Positions 16,947-25,656 of a stretch of 64,000 bases of DNA are shown here, in pieces; position 1 is the stretch's first letter, and every line of letters begins with the position of its first letter. The notes under the pieces are model-generated. The model worked only from the letters and a program-made list of their open reading frames with translations. It made no database searches and was not told where the DNA came from. Both the position numbers and the translations under genes were made by a program. Source of the DNA: CAZAQK01 sp046344715 (GTDB taxonomy: Bacteria; Pseudomonadota; Alphaproteobacteria; Rickettsiales; SXRF01); the NCBI GenBank assembly GCA_046344715.1, contig JBKDKX010000019.1, forward strand, positions 62,001-126,000, written 5' to 3'.

Positions 16947-17585
16947 ATGGCGCGAATCAAAGTTTTTAGCGATGGTATACCCCCTCGGCGCACGCCCAAG
17001 CAGATAGCGCAGGAGCTGCTAAATAATAAACTTGGCTTGCATGGCAACTTGCAGATTGCATTTGATGCAACCTTAACGCCTGAGAGTACCGTTTCCGATT
17101 TTCTTCTGGCGCAGAAATATGAAGAAATGTTGGTGCTTATTGAAGATGATATGCGAAAACAGCCGCATAATCAGCAGGAATTAGGGGAAGTATATGATAA
17201 TATCATGCGCTATGGTATGGTAGGAAAGTGCTCTCAAAAAGATCAAAGGAAATTTGAGGAAGCTATTGCTAATCTTGATAATCGGCGGCCTATACGCAAA
17301 TTGGTAAATGAGATCTTACCAAAAATTGCAGAGGATCAATCAATAAATCCAATAGAGAGAATTGAAATTAAAAAGGCACAAGAGATGTTGCTTGCTTTGC
17401 GTTCCATGATTCAGAAAAAACTGGCGCCCTTAGAATGCGATGATGCAAGGTATCCTGTGCATGATATGGGATCTCTTTTCATAATTGTTAATTTGAATAG
17501 CCAGCTTCGTGTGTTTAATAGCTTGGTTGAAACCATTGGTGAGTTAAACAGCGAAATTAATGGCATTTCAGCGCATCGCGCATAG
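16947..17585 (+). CDS. hypothetical helical protein
   Basis: A 212-residue soluble, mainly helical protein with no signal peptide. The N-terminus is basic and Pro-containing (PPRRTPKQIAQELL) and the rest is Glu/Lys/Leu-rich. No family recognised. A TATAAT hexamer at 16915-16920, 26 bases before the start, is a plausible -10 element. Convergent with the next gene with a 3-base gap. Confidence 0.6.
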   Translation: MARIKVFSDGIPPRRTPKQIAQELLNNKLGLHGNLQIAFDATLTPESTVSDFLLAQKYEEMLVLIEDDMRKQPHNQQELGEVYDNIMRYGMVGKCSQKDQRKFEEAIANLDNRRPIRKLVNEILPKIAEDQSINPIERIEIKKAQEMLLALRSMIQKKLAPLECDDARYPVHDMGSLFIIVNLNSQLRVFNSLVETIGELNSEINGISAHRA

Positions 17586-17588
17586 GGC

Positions 17589-18020
17589 TTACAACAGGCC
17601 ATGATAGCCGCAATTTTCCTCTGGTTTTCTGGTATCGTCCTGACAGTGCTGTGATTGGTGTTTTCGCTTCCTGTTCCTCACACGCATACGGGCGTGTTTA
17701 TACCAGCTCTGCTCATCAGCTTCTTTTTCTTCTTCTGTATGGTGTAATTTATCGCGGAAATTAACACCGTGATGGTCGTCCACCAATTGGCCATCGAAAT
17801 GGGTGGCGTTGATGGCATCGCGCAGCTCGCCCGAGTTATACCATGAAAGGGCAATGCCCAGTTTTCGTAATTCCTCAATGACTTGCTGGGGCAGGGCGAC
17901 ACCATTGATGACGGCTTCTCCCTCACTGATATGCGAAGAAGTATCGGCAATCAATGCTGCCGGCCGGAGATTTCCCAGCGCGTGCATAGGGGTATGGATC
18001 ATGGCAAAAGCTTGGTTCAT
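17589..18020 (-). CDS. hypothetical protein
   Basis: A 143-residue protein with an N-terminal globular part and a very His/Lys/Arg/Glu-rich C-terminal third (HTEEEKEADEQSW..., RNRKRKHQSQH), likely disordered. No family recognised. It lies just before the phage-like block and points away from it. Confidence 0.5.
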   Translation of the reverse strand: MNQAFAMIHTPMHALGNLRPAALIADTSSHISEGEAVINGVALPQQVIEELRKLGIALSWYNSGELRDAINATHFDGQLVDDHHGVNFRDKLHHTEEEKEADEQSWYKHARMRVRNRKRKHQSQHCQDDTRKPEENCGYHGLL

Positions 18021-18150
18021 GGGAGTATTCTAGCAGGGCATTGGGCTTGTGTGGGTTACAGCATTGTGAAAGCGCATATGACAGATATATGACAACCCCT
18101 TCCGGAGCATGCAAAGCCGCAGTATCCTTTGGTTTTAAGGGGAGTACATA

Positions 18151-18459
18151 ATGTCAGAAAAACTACACAAAAACAGACAGTCATTAGACGATTTAACCCA
18201 CCTCAGCCAGATGGCGCGCAAGATGATGGCGCGGCTGGATGAATTACTGGATACGCCGCAGAAAGACGATGCAGAGCACCTGGGCGGGCGCAATTCACTG
18301 GTTTCGGCACTTAATACCTTAACAGGTCTGGTGCTGGCGTTGGAAGCACGGGAACGGGTACTTCTGGAAGGCAGCGCCGATTGTGAGGAAGAAAAGCCTT
18401 TGCCACTTTCCGAGGCGGATATTGCTTTGCTGGAACAATTCTTAAGTAAGCAGCAATAG
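18151..18459 (+). CDS. putative small terminase-type protein (RcGTA g1 position)
   Basis: A 102-residue helical protein ending 3 bases before the large terminase gene. By position and size it corresponds to RcGTA g1, the small terminase/DNA-packaging protein; I cannot show this by motif. The first half is helical and Met/Arg-rich, then a linker and a short Leu-rich C-terminal helix (ADIALLEQFL). Shine-Dalgarno AAGGGGAG before ATG. First gene of the head module. Confidence 0.6.
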   Translation: MSEKLHKNRQSLDDLTHLSQMARKMMARLDELLDTPQKDDAEHLGGRNSLVSALNTLTGLVLALEARERVLLEGSADCEEEKPLPLSEADIALLEQFLSKQQ

Positions 18460-18462
18460 CGC

Positions 18463-19851
18463 ATGACCCATTGGTTTGAGCGGCTGCTGAAAGCCGATTT
18501 TACGACCTTCACCGGCAAAACGCTGATGACGGTAAATCCGGGCGCACTTTTCATGCCCAACTGGCATATAGATTTAATAGGCGAATATCTGGAGGCGGTA
18601 CGGCGTGGCGAAATAAAGCGCCTGATTATCAATATGCCGCCGCGCGCGCTGAAATCCACCTGCGTCACCGTGGCGTGGCCAGCGTGGCTTTTAGGGCATG
18701 ACCCGAAGTGCCGCATTATTGCCGCCAGTTATTCATCCTCGCTTGCCATCAAGCATTCGCTGGATACGCGGCTGGTGATGGAATCATCATGGTACAAAAC
18801 TATATTTCCAAATACGCGGCTTGTGCGTGGCCAGAATGAAAAGCGCAAATTTGTAACCACTGGCAGGGGTTACCGCTTCGCAACCTCCGTGGGCGGCAGC
18901 ACCACGGGCGAGGGCGGCAATATCCTCATCATGGATGATCCCATGAATCCACTGCAAGCAATGAGTGCGGCCAAGCGTGAGCGCGTGGCGGAGTGGTATA
19001 GCCATACCTTTGCAACGCGGCTGGATGATAAGCGTAAAGGCGCCATCGTGCTGGTGATGCAGCGGTTACATCAGGATGATTTAAGCGGTGTGCTGCTGGC
19101 GCGTGGCGGTTGGGAACATCTATGCCTGCCAGCGATTGCCACCGAAGACAGAATATATGATTTTGGCCGTATGCAAAAAACCATGAAAGAAGGGGAGATG
19201 ATGCACCCGCTGCGTGAAGACCAAGAAATCATTGAACGTGCCAAAGCGGAGTTGGGTAGCAGCGTATTCGCCGCGCAGTACCAGCAGCAGCCGGTGCCGC
19301 AGGAAGGGCGAATGGTGCGGCCGTGGTGGTTTGAGCGCTATAAGGAATTGCCGGAAAAAATTGATCGCGTGGTGCAAAGCTGGGATACTGCCATCAAAAG
19401 CGGGCAGGGCAACGATGCCAGCGTGTGTATTACCTTCGGGGAATCAGAAGGTAAAAGCTATGTGCTGGATGTGGCGGTGATGCGCGTGGAATATCCGGAG
19501 CTGAAAAAAGCTGTCATCAACATGGCGGAGTTATGGCATCCGGAATCTATATTGATAGAAGATAAGGCCAGCGGCCAGCAGCTCCTGCAGGATATGCGGC
19601 GGGAATTCACCTTGCCGGTTATAGGTGCAAACCCGAAGGGTGATAAAATAACGCGCTTTGCCGCCGTGTCCGCCATGTGTGAGGCAGGAAAGGTAATGCT
19701 GCCGAAACGTGCCCCGTGGCTCGCCGCGTTTGAGGAAGAGCTATTTTCGTTCCCAGAAGGTAAGAATGATGATCAGGTTGATGCATTTTCGCAGTATCTT
19801 GATGCATTGCGGTCACTTAAAAAATACCCCTATATCATCAGAAAAATATAG
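18463..19851 (+). CDS. phage/GTA terminase large subunit
   Basis: The 462-residue DNA-packaging motor ATPase and nuclease. N-terminal ATPase: a diverged Walker A in PPRALKST (about 51-58), Walker B ILIMDDP (about 149-155). C-terminal RNase-H-like nuclease: VQSWDTAIKSG, LIEDKASG and DDQVDAF acidic positions. RcGTA gp2 and related prophage terminases have this layout. Immediately downstream of the small terminase candidate; the portal gene follows after three small genes. Confidence 0.93.
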   Translation: MTHWFERLLKADFTTFTGKTLMTVNPGALFMPNWHIDLIGEYLEAVRRGEIKRLIINMPPRALKSTCVTVAWPAWLLGHDPKCRIIAASYSSSLAIKHSLDTRLVMESSWYKTIFPNTRLVRGQNEKRKFVTTGRGYRFATSVGGSTTGEGGNILIMDDPMNPLQAMSAAKRERVAEWYSHTFATRLDDKRKGAIVLVMQRLHQDDLSGVLLARGGWEHLCLPAIATEDRIYDFGRMQKTMKEGEMMHPLREDQEIIERAKAELGSSVFAAQYQQQPVPQEGRMVRPWWFERYKELPEKIDRVVQSWDTAIKSGQGNDASVCITFGESEGKSYVLDVAVMRVEYPELKKAVINMAELWHPESILIEDKASGQQLLQDMRREFTLPVIGANPKGDKITRFAAVSAMCEAGKVMLPKRAPWLAAFEEELFSFPEGKNDDQVDAFSQYLDALRSLKKYPYIIRKI

Positions 19852-19893
19852 AAAAACTGCGGCTTACAGCACGAAAAAAATAATTTTATAATT

Positions 19894-19908
19894 TTAACTT
19901 ATTATTAA
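19894..19908. promoter_or_regulatory. CtrA-type box inside the phage-like block
   Basis: TTAA-CTTATTA-TTAA, a perfect TTAA-N7-TTAA 56 bases before the 93-residue gene at 19964. CtrA is required for GTA production in Rhodobacter, so a site here is plausible, but the segment is AT-rich. Confidence 0.4.
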
Positions 19909-19963
19909 ATATAGTGCCGTATTATCATTAATATTAGATAATTAGTTAATTTTAGAGGGTCGT

Positions 19964-20245
19964 ATGTCGCAGGACGTAATTGGTGATTGGGTTGAAAAGG
20001 CAAAGCAGGCGGAAGCCGCTGCTGCAAGCCCATCTGGTGTGCGTGTTATCCGCCGTCAGGAAACACAAAGCCGTGGTGCGCAGATCATGGAAATAGCTGA
20101 AAAGCTGCGTCCCTGGTTTACTAAGATGTTTGAAGGTGTGCGCGATGAAAACGGCATGCTGGTGCAGCCGGCGCGTATACGCGGAATATCATTGAATGTG
20201 GCACAGAGCCTCGTTCAGGAACAAGAATCACAAGCCAGCGCGTAA
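19964..20245 (+). CDS. small hypothetical protein
   Basis: A 93-residue helical protein with an Ala/Glu/Gln-rich start, a central KLRPWFTKMFEGVRDENG segment and a Gln/Ser-rich end. No family recognised. Shine-Dalgarno GAGGG precedes ATG 19964. Preceded by an AT-rich promoter-like stretch with a CtrA-type box, so it probably starts a transcript. Confidence 0.6.
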   Translation: MSQDVIGDWVEKAKQAEAAAASPSGVRVIRRQETQSRGAQIMEIAEKLRPWFTKMFEGVRDENGMLVQPARIRGISLNVAQSLVQEQESQASA

Positions 20246-20275
20246 GACGCTGATACTACCGCAACAGGGGGGATT

Positions 20276-20434
20276 ATGATTGATGTGAAAAAAATAACAC
20301 CAGAGATGCTTGCACAACATCTGCATGAATATGAGCCTACACTTGTGGCGCAGGTTGACCAGCAGAAGCTTGGCGTTCTGTGTAAAGCTGCGTGTACTTC
20401 ATTACAACAACAAGATAAAGGCCGAGGCCGATAA
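20276..20434 (+). CDS. very small hypothetical protein
   Basis: A 52-residue frame starting MIDVKKITPEML and ending in a basic tail, with a strong Shine-Dalgarno (GGGGGG) 4 bases before ATG. It is 30 bases after the 93-residue gene and probably cotranscribed. It contains two cysteines and no membrane segment. No family recognised. Confidence 0.5.
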   Translation: MIDVKKITPEMLAQHLHEYEPTLVAQVDQQKLGVLCKAACTSLQQQDKGRGR

Positions 20435-20518
20435 CGATTTTCCCCGAAGAGCAGAGGCAGTAGAAACTGTCACAAAAAGTTCACTGAGCTGTCATAATAG
20501 CGACATGTGAATATGCTA

Positions 20519-20552
20519 GCCTCCATCATGTAACGTGATGGAGGCCTTTTTT
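20519..20552 (+). terminator. intrinsic terminator abutting the next start codon
   Basis: Ten-base perfect stem GCCTCCATCA (20519-20528) / TGATGGAGGC (20536-20545) followed by C and seven T residues. The T run touches the ATG of the gene at 20554, leaving no room for a ribosome binding site there. Confidence 0.8.
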
Positions 20553-20553
20553 T

Positions 20554-21006
20554 ATGTCCGAACCCTATTCTCCTGATGATTTAGCGCGGCGCCTTAACCA
20601 GCGCATGGAAGAATTGATGGTGGAAATCATAGAAATAAAAGTCTATCTGGCCGAGCCGCTTACGGCAGAAGGGCTTGCCATGCTGCCGTTGGGCATTATG
20701 GGTGAGGTGATGTCATCAGAGCTGGAACATGAAACCAGCGGATTAATCGAGCAGGCGCATTATATCACGCGTGAAAAAGATGTGAGTAGTTGGGATAAGC
20801 TGAAAACATCCGTATATCTGCATAAAAAAATTGCCATGCTGGTGACACTCACGCGTATTATTTCGCAATTACCAGCCAATAGCGCGCAGGCGCGGCTTTC
20901 CGTATTCGCGCTGACGGAGCGCATCGCAGAGCAATGCCAGAAAATTGATACGGTGCTGAAGGCACTGGTGTCGGAGAGCATTGAGCCGAGGTTGGTGAAG
21001 GTATAA
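20554..21006 (+). CDS. hypothetical helical protein between terminase and portal
   Basis: A 150-residue all-helical, acidic protein without signal peptide. The ATG at 20554 directly follows a terminator hairpin, so either it is translated from readthrough or leaderless RNA, or the real start is Met18 at 20605, which also lacks a clear Shine-Dalgarno. No family recognised. Downstream lies a palindromic repeat and then the portal gene. Confidence 0.55.
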   Translation: MSEPYSPDDLARRLNQRMEELMVEIIEIKVYLAEPLTAEGLAMLPLGIMGEVMSSELEHETSGLIEQAHYITREKDVSSWDKLKTSVYLHKKIAMLVTLTRIISQLPANSAQARLSVFALTERIAEQCQKIDTVLKALVSESIEPRLVKV

Positions 21007-21014
21007 GTGATATT

Positions 21015-21110
21015 CGTCATTGCGAGGCAAAGCCGAAGCAATCCATCTTCTCATCCTGAGCGTAGCGAAGGATCTTAAAAAAGATTCTTCGGCTTTGCCT
21101 CAGAATGAAA
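21015..21110. repeat. interspersed palindromic repeat upstream of portal gene
   Basis: CGTCATTGCGAGGCAAAGCC...GAAGCAATCC plus TCATCCTGAGCGTAGCGAAGGATC and an inverse-like copy GATTCTTCGGCTTTGCCTCAGAATGA. Same element classes as at 5.6, 37.8, 40.2 and 48.6 kb. Confidence 0.7.
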
Positions 21111-21232
21111 AAAAATAAAAATAATTTCATTTTCCCCCTTCCGGTGTGTAACGCTCGCGCGTATTTCTATAAATATAGGCTCGAATTCGTGTGACGAGCG
21201 CAACGTTTTATCCCATATATCCGGAGGTATCC

Positions 21233-22498
21233 ATGAAAGCATCTGTCCATGCTGGCCAGAAAGAACATTCGCTCGCGCAAAAAATGCGTACGTTGCTTGG
21301 AATGAAAAGCAATCGTGTTTCAGCAACCAAAGACCGCTATGCCGATGTGCTTGGTGGGGTATCTACCCGATCTTATATGGTGATGCCCGGGCAGGCGGTG
21401 TGGATGGACAGGGATTACGGCCAGTTCGCGCAGGAAGCCTATGTAAAGAATGTCATCGCCCATCGCGCCATTACCATGATTTCTGCGGCGGCATCTTCCG
21501 TGCGCTTGAAATTATACAGCACAAATCCCAAAGGTGTGCGTCGTGAAATAAAACAGCATCCGGTGCTGGCGTTGCTTAAACAGCCAAACCCCCTGCAGGG
21601 TATGGGCGAGTTTTTCCAGAATATGCAGCAATACCGGCTTATCAGTGGCAATGCCTATATACAGGCAGTTGGGGTAAAAGATGCGCCACCCACAGAATTG
21701 CATTTGCTGCGGCCAGACAGGGTACAGGTAATTGCTGGAAAAGGCACGCTGCCTGCGGGGTATAGATATACCGTTGGGGAGTATAGCAAAGATTTTCCGG
21801 TGGACAGGCTTACGGGTGCTTCGCGCATATTGCATATCAAGAATTTTCACCCGCTGAATGACTGGTATGGGCTGTCTCCGGTGGAGGCAGCGGCTTACAG
21901 TATTGACCAGCACAACCAGTCCGGTGCATGGAATCAGGCATTGCTGCAAAATGGTGCAAGGCCGAGTGGTGCGCTGGTGGTGCGCGGCGATGCAATGGGG
22001 GGAGCAACACTTTCCGAAGAGCAATATAACCGCATCAAACACCAGATAGATGATCAGTTTATGGGTGCAGCAAATGCAGGCAGGCCGATTTTGCTGGAAG
22101 GCGGGCTGGATTGGCGGGAAATGAGCTTAACGCCGAAGGATATGGATTTTATTGAGGCCAAACATTCCAGCGCGCGGGATATTGCCCTGGCTTTTGGTGT
22201 GCCGCCGCAGTTACTCGGCATTCCCGGTGACAATACCTATTCTAATTTGCAGGAGGCGCGGCTTGCGCTGTGGGAACAAACCATTGTGCCACTGTTGACA
22301 TGCACAGCGGATGCAATTGAGAATTGGTTGCTGCCGATGTTTGGCGCAGGGCTGGAACTGGTGCCGGATACCGATGGTATATCGGCGCTGGCACTGCGTA
22401 ATCAGGCCGTATGGGAGCGTGTAGAAAAAGCAAGTTTCTTAACGGAAGATGAAAAACGTGCAGCGGTAGGCTTCGGTCCGAGAACACCTTCCGTTTAA
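21233..22498 (+). CDS. HK97-family phage portal protein
   Basis: The 421-residue portal subunit forms the dodecameric ring through which DNA enters the capsid. Family features are the N-terminal strand followed by the VIAHRAITMISAAASSV helix, LRPDRVQVI, SPVEAAAYSID, NGARPSGAL, PKDMDFIEAKHSSARDIALAFGVPPQLLGIPGDNTYSN and the C-terminal ENWLLP wing. Start at ATG 21233 after CGGAGGT; the frame itself opens at 21191. Equivalent to RcGTA g3. Followed by two non-phage genes rather than the protease. Confidence 0.94.
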   Translation: MKASVHAGQKEHSLAQKMRTLLGMKSNRVSATKDRYADVLGGVSTRSYMVMPGQAVWMDRDYGQFAQEAYVKNVIAHRAITMISAAASSVRLKLYSTNPKGVRREIKQHPVLALLKQPNPLQGMGEFFQNMQQYRLISGNAYIQAVGVKDAPPTELHLLRPDRVQVIAGKGTLPAGYRYTVGEYSKDFPVDRLTGASRILHIKNFHPLNDWYGLSPVEAAAYSIDQHNQSGAWNQALLQNGARPSGALVVRGDAMGGATLSEEQYNRIKHQIDDQFMGAANAGRPILLEGGLDWREMSLTPKDMDFIEAKHSSARDIALAFGVPPQLLGIPGDNTYSNLQEARLALWEQTIVPLLTCTADAIENWLLPMFGAGLELVPDTDGISALALRNQAVWERVEKASFLTEDEKRAAVGFGPRTPSV

Positions 22499-22543
22499 TC
22501 TATAATTATGCTAGAAACTGACAAAGGTTTTCAGCGAGGATAT

Positions 22544-23113
22544 ATGCCAATACGAAACACCAAAAGCCAATATGGCTCGGTTGCAAAATTTCTGCACTGG
22601 CTGATGTTTTTGTTGATTGTGGGGTTAATTATTGTTGGTAGCTTCATGGAAGATATTGAACCGATGACGTTGAAATTCCAAGTGTACGGGCTTCACAAAT
22701 CACTGGGAATTTCTGTGTTGATTCTGGTTGCGGTGCGCCTGCTGTGGAAAATAACCAATACCAGTCCAAGCTTGCCAGCGCATATGAAGCCCATTGAAAA
22801 GCTGATGGCACATGCTGGTCACGCGGCGCTTTACCTGCTGCTGATTGCCATGCCTGTATCTGGGTGGGTGATGTCATCTGCTGCGGGTTTTCCGGTCTCT
22901 GTATTTGGATTATTTACATTGCCGGATTTAGTTGCGCCAGACAGGCACCTAATGAAGGATATGGAAGATGTACATGAACTGCTGGCAAATGCCATTATGG
23001 TTCTGGTATCCATTCATGCGCTGGCGGCACTATTGCACCATTTTTATCACAAAGATAATGTGCTAAAACGTATGCTGCCATTCGTAAAAGTAAAAGAGGA
23101 TAACAATGCGTAA
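22544..23113 (+). CDS. cytochrome b561 family membrane protein
   Basis: A 189-residue four-helix inner-membrane haem-b protein of the CybB/YceJ group. Likely haem-ligand histidines lie in FLHWL, GLHKSLG, MAHAGHA and SIHALAALLHH. Start at ATG 22544 preceded by GCGAGGA; the frame opens at 22508. It overlaps yceI by 8 bases; the b561-yceI pair is a conserved operon in many proteobacteria (E. coli yceJ-yceI). Its position between portal and protease genes is unusual. Confidence 0.88.
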   Translation: MPIRNTKSQYGSVAKFLHWLMFLLIVGLIIVGSFMEDIEPMTLKFQVYGLHKSLGISVLILVAVRLLWKITNTSPSLPAHMKPIEKLMAHAGHAALYLLLIAMPVSGWVMSSAAGFPVSVFGLFTLPDLVAPDRHLMKDMEDVHELLANAIMVLVSIHALAALLHHFYHKDNVLKRMLPFVKVKEDNNA

Positions 23114-23669
23114 GATTATACTTGGTTTTGTATTGGCTGTTGGACTTTTTAATGCGGCATCTGCAGAGCCAGTGAAATTTGCGATGATAAAAGAAAAGAG
23201 CCACCTGAAATTTGTAGCGATGCAGAATAATGCGCCAGTAACCGGGAAATTCAATGAATTTGATGCAGGCATCAGCTTTGATTTTACCAGGGTGCAAGAT
23301 GGTAAGATTAAAGCAGTGGTGAAAACCGGCAGTGTTTCCACTGATTATGAAGAAGTGGAAAAAAACCTGAAACTGCCGGAGTGGTTGGCAGTGGAAGCAT
23401 TTCCGGAGGCAGTTTTTGAAACTACAAAAATCAGTCAAATTCCAGATAGCAAAGATTATTATGCAGAAGGTACACTGAAGCTGCGTGATAAAACCGTGCC
23501 GATAACGCTTAATTTCCAGCTTAAAGACTATGGTGATGTAACGATTGCTGAAGGCTATGCCACCATCCGCCGTAATGATTTTGGCGTCGGGCAGGGTGAG
23601 TGGGTAAAAACCGACACCATTAAAAACGAAGTGCGCGTAGAATTCCGCATCGCTGCGAAGAAGGTGTAG
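23106..23669 (+). CDS. yceI: YceI family periplasmic protein
   Basis: A 187-residue protein with a Sec signal peptide (MRKIILGFVLAVGLFNAASA) and the YceI-like lipocalin barrel: EKSHLKFVAMQ, VTGKFNEFDAGISFD, then GTLKLRDKTVPITLNFQL and the RRNDFGVGQGEW segment. Members bind isoprenoid-type lipids such as polyprenols or ubiquinone, consistent with a membrane b-type cytochrome partner encoded immediately upstream. The stop abuts a palindromic repeat. Confidence 0.9.
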   Translation: MRKIILGFVLAVGLFNAASAEPVKFAMIKEKSHLKFVAMQNNAPVTGKFNEFDAGISFDFTRVQDGKIKAVVKTGSVSTDYEEVEKNLKLPEWLAVEAFPEAVFETTKISQIPDSKDYYAEGTLKLRDKTVPITLNFQLKDYGDVTIAEGYATIRRNDFGVGQGEWVKTDTIKNEVRVEFRIAAKKV

Positions 23670-23755
23670 CGTCATTCCGGCGAAGGCCGGAATCCATGTA
23701 AAATATAGTGCATGACGTAGAAACGTAGACCCCGGCTTACGCCGGGGTGACAAGT
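23670..23755. repeat. two interspersed palindromic repeats between yceI and the protease gene
   Basis: CGTCATTCCGGCGAAGGCCGGAATCC (23670-23695) and CCCCGGCTTACGCCGGGGTGACA (about 23730-23752), both perfect hairpins. The same pair type occurs at 45976-46058. Confidence 0.8.
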
Positions 23756-23774
23756 ATTATAACAAAGGATTCCT

Positions 23775-24365
23775 ATGTATTCTGAACGAAAGATCAGCGC
23801 GATGATGCGCGAGCGTAAACATATGGCGTTTGGCCTGCAGCTTAAATCACTGGACGAAGCAGGGCGCTTTGCTGGCTATGCCAGTATTTTTGATGTGATG
23901 GATAACCAGCGCGATATCATGCTGCGTGGTGCGTTTTCGCAAACCCTGCGAACACGAAAAACGGATATTAAATTACTCTGGCAGCACCAGCAGAGTGAAC
24001 CTATAGGCATTATCGAACAAGCGTTTGAAGATGAGTATGGGTTGTATATTCAGGGGCGGTTGCTTCTGGATGTGCAAAAGGCGAGTGAGGCGATGGCTTT
24101 GCTAAAAGCGGGGGCGGTGAAGGGGCTTTCCATTGGCTATTCCCCCATACGGTATAGGGTGGAACCTGACACGGGTATCCGCCTGCTGGCTGATGTGGAT
24201 TTATGGGAAGTAAGCCTTGTGACATTTCCTGCCAATGAAGCAGCGCAGGTGACGGTGGTGAAGCATGATGGCGAAAGCTATGATTGGAAAACCGCACAAA
24301 AATCCGGGGCGCTGATTGAGCTGTCGCAGGCTCTCGATAACGCTATCCACACGCTCACGGCGTAA
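23775..24365 (+). CDS. HK97-family prohead protease
   Basis: The 196-residue serine protease of family S78/U35 that cleaves the capsid N-terminal delta domain during head maturation. Hallmarks are FAGYASIFDVMDNQRDIMLRGAF, the LLWQHQ histidine, VKGLSIGY serine, and LWEVSLVTFPAN. Equivalent to RcGTA g4; next gene is the capsid. ATG 23775 follows AAAGGA. Confidence 0.94.
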   Translation: MYSERKISAMMRERKHMAFGLQLKSLDEAGRFAGYASIFDVMDNQRDIMLRGAFSQTLRTRKTDIKLLWQHQQSEPIGIIEQAFEDEYGLYIQGRLLLDVQKASEAMALLKAGAVKGLSIGYSPIRYRVEPDTGIRLLADVDLWEVSLVTFPANEAAQVTVVKHDGESYDWKTAQKSGALIELSQALDNAIHTLTA

Positions 24366-24445
24366 TTTAAGAGAATAATTTTTTAGAAATATCACCGTGC
24401 CTTGGTTGGCGCGGCGGTTGTGTATTAACTTTAAAAGGATAATTT

Positions 24446-25642
24446 ATGAGTATATCAGAAATTACCCAGCGCGTGCACTCATTGGGCAACGCGTGGGAAC
24501 AATTCAAACAGGTGAATGACGCAAGGCTGCGTGATATTGAGCGCAAGGGCAGCGCTGATCCGCTGTATCTTGAAAATCTTGAGAATATAAGCAAATCGCT
24601 GGATAATTATAAGCAGCGTCTTGACCATATCGAAACGGCGTATAATCGCCCGCTGCTTGGCATGGAACACAGCAATGTAGCTCCTGCTCAGGCCGGTGAA
24701 TATAGCAAGGCGTTTTCTAATTATCTGCGCAAAGGGATGGATGCTGGGCTTGAAGCACTGCAAACCAAAGCGCTTTCAGTGGGTTCTGATCCTGATGGTG
24801 GGTATCTAGTCACCCCAACCATGTCATCAAAAATTGTGCAGAGCGTGTTTGAAACTTCGCCTATGCGCCAACTGGCATCGGTGGAAACGATCTCTACCGA
24901 TTCACTGGAACTGATTGATGATCATGATCAGGCAGCCGCAGGCTGGACAGCGGAAACAGGCGCAATCAGTGAAACTTCTACGCCAACACTTGCCAAGCGC
25001 AACATCACCACCCATGAACTGTATGCGCAGCCAAAAGCCACGCAAAAACTGGTAGATGATGCGGCAGTGGATGTGGAAAGCTGGCTTTCCGGCAAGATTG
25101 CCGATATTTTTTCACGCAAGGAAAATACAGCGTTTATTAGCGGTGATGGTGTGGTGCAACCACGCGGTATTCTAACCTATCCGGCGGGTACCTCATGGAA
25201 CCAGATTGAGCAGGTGAATTCCGGCGTAAATGGTTCGGTGAGTGCCGATGCCATCATCAATCTGTTTTATGCCCTGAAAGACGCTTACAGCAAACGCGCC
25301 AATTTCCTGATGAACCGCACAGTGGTGCAATCTGTGCGCCTGCTGAAGCAGACCTCTACCAACCAGTATCTCTGGCAGCCAGGCTTTGCCACTGGCGCAC
25401 CAGATACCCTCATGGGGGTACCTGTGCTGATGGCAACCGATATGCCAACAGCGGCCACCGGCTCACTTTCCATTGCGGTGGGAGATTTCAAGGCGGGCTA
25501 CCAGATTGTTGACCGTCGCGGTATTCGCATTCTGCGCGATCCCTTCACAGAAAAACCATTTGTAAAATTCTACGCAACCAAGCGCGTTGGCGGTGATGTG
25601 ATTAATTCCGAAGCCATCAAACTGATGAAATTCAGCGCGTAA
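24446..25642 (+). CDS. HK97-family major capsid protein
   Basis: The 398-residue capsid subunit. Residues about 1-105 are a coiled-coil delta/scaffold domain expected to be removed by the upstream protease. The mature fold starts around SVGSDPDGGYLVTP, with the N-arm, P-domain (KIADIFSRKENTAFISGDG) and A-domain segments and ends with FYATKRVGGDVINSEAIKLMKF. Equivalent to RcGTA g5. Shine-Dalgarno AAAGGA before ATG 24446. Confidence 0.95.
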   Translation: MSISEITQRVHSLGNAWEQFKQVNDARLRDIERKGSADPLYLENLENISKSLDNYKQRLDHIETAYNRPLLGMEHSNVAPAQAGEYSKAFSNYLRKGMDAGLEALQTKALSVGSDPDGGYLVTPTMSSKIVQSVFETSPMRQLASVETISTDSLELIDDHDQAAAGWTAETGAISETSTPTLAKRNITTHELYAQPKATQKLVDDAAVDVESWLSGKIADIFSRKENTAFISGDGVVQPRGILTYPAGTSWNQIEQVNSGVNGSVSADAIINLFYALKDAYSKRANFLMNRTVVQSVRLLKQTSTNQYLWQPGFATGAPDTLMGVPVLMATDMPTAATGSLSIAVGDFKAGYQIVDRRGIRILRDPFTEKPFVKFYATKRVGGDVINSEAIKLMKFSA

Positions 25643-25656
25643 TTCAGGAGGAAAAT

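Noticed and set aside
21170..21230. A tRNA-like GCTCGAATTCGTG stretch before the portal gene
   Set aside because: No acceptor stem, anticodon arm or D-arm can be drawn around it.
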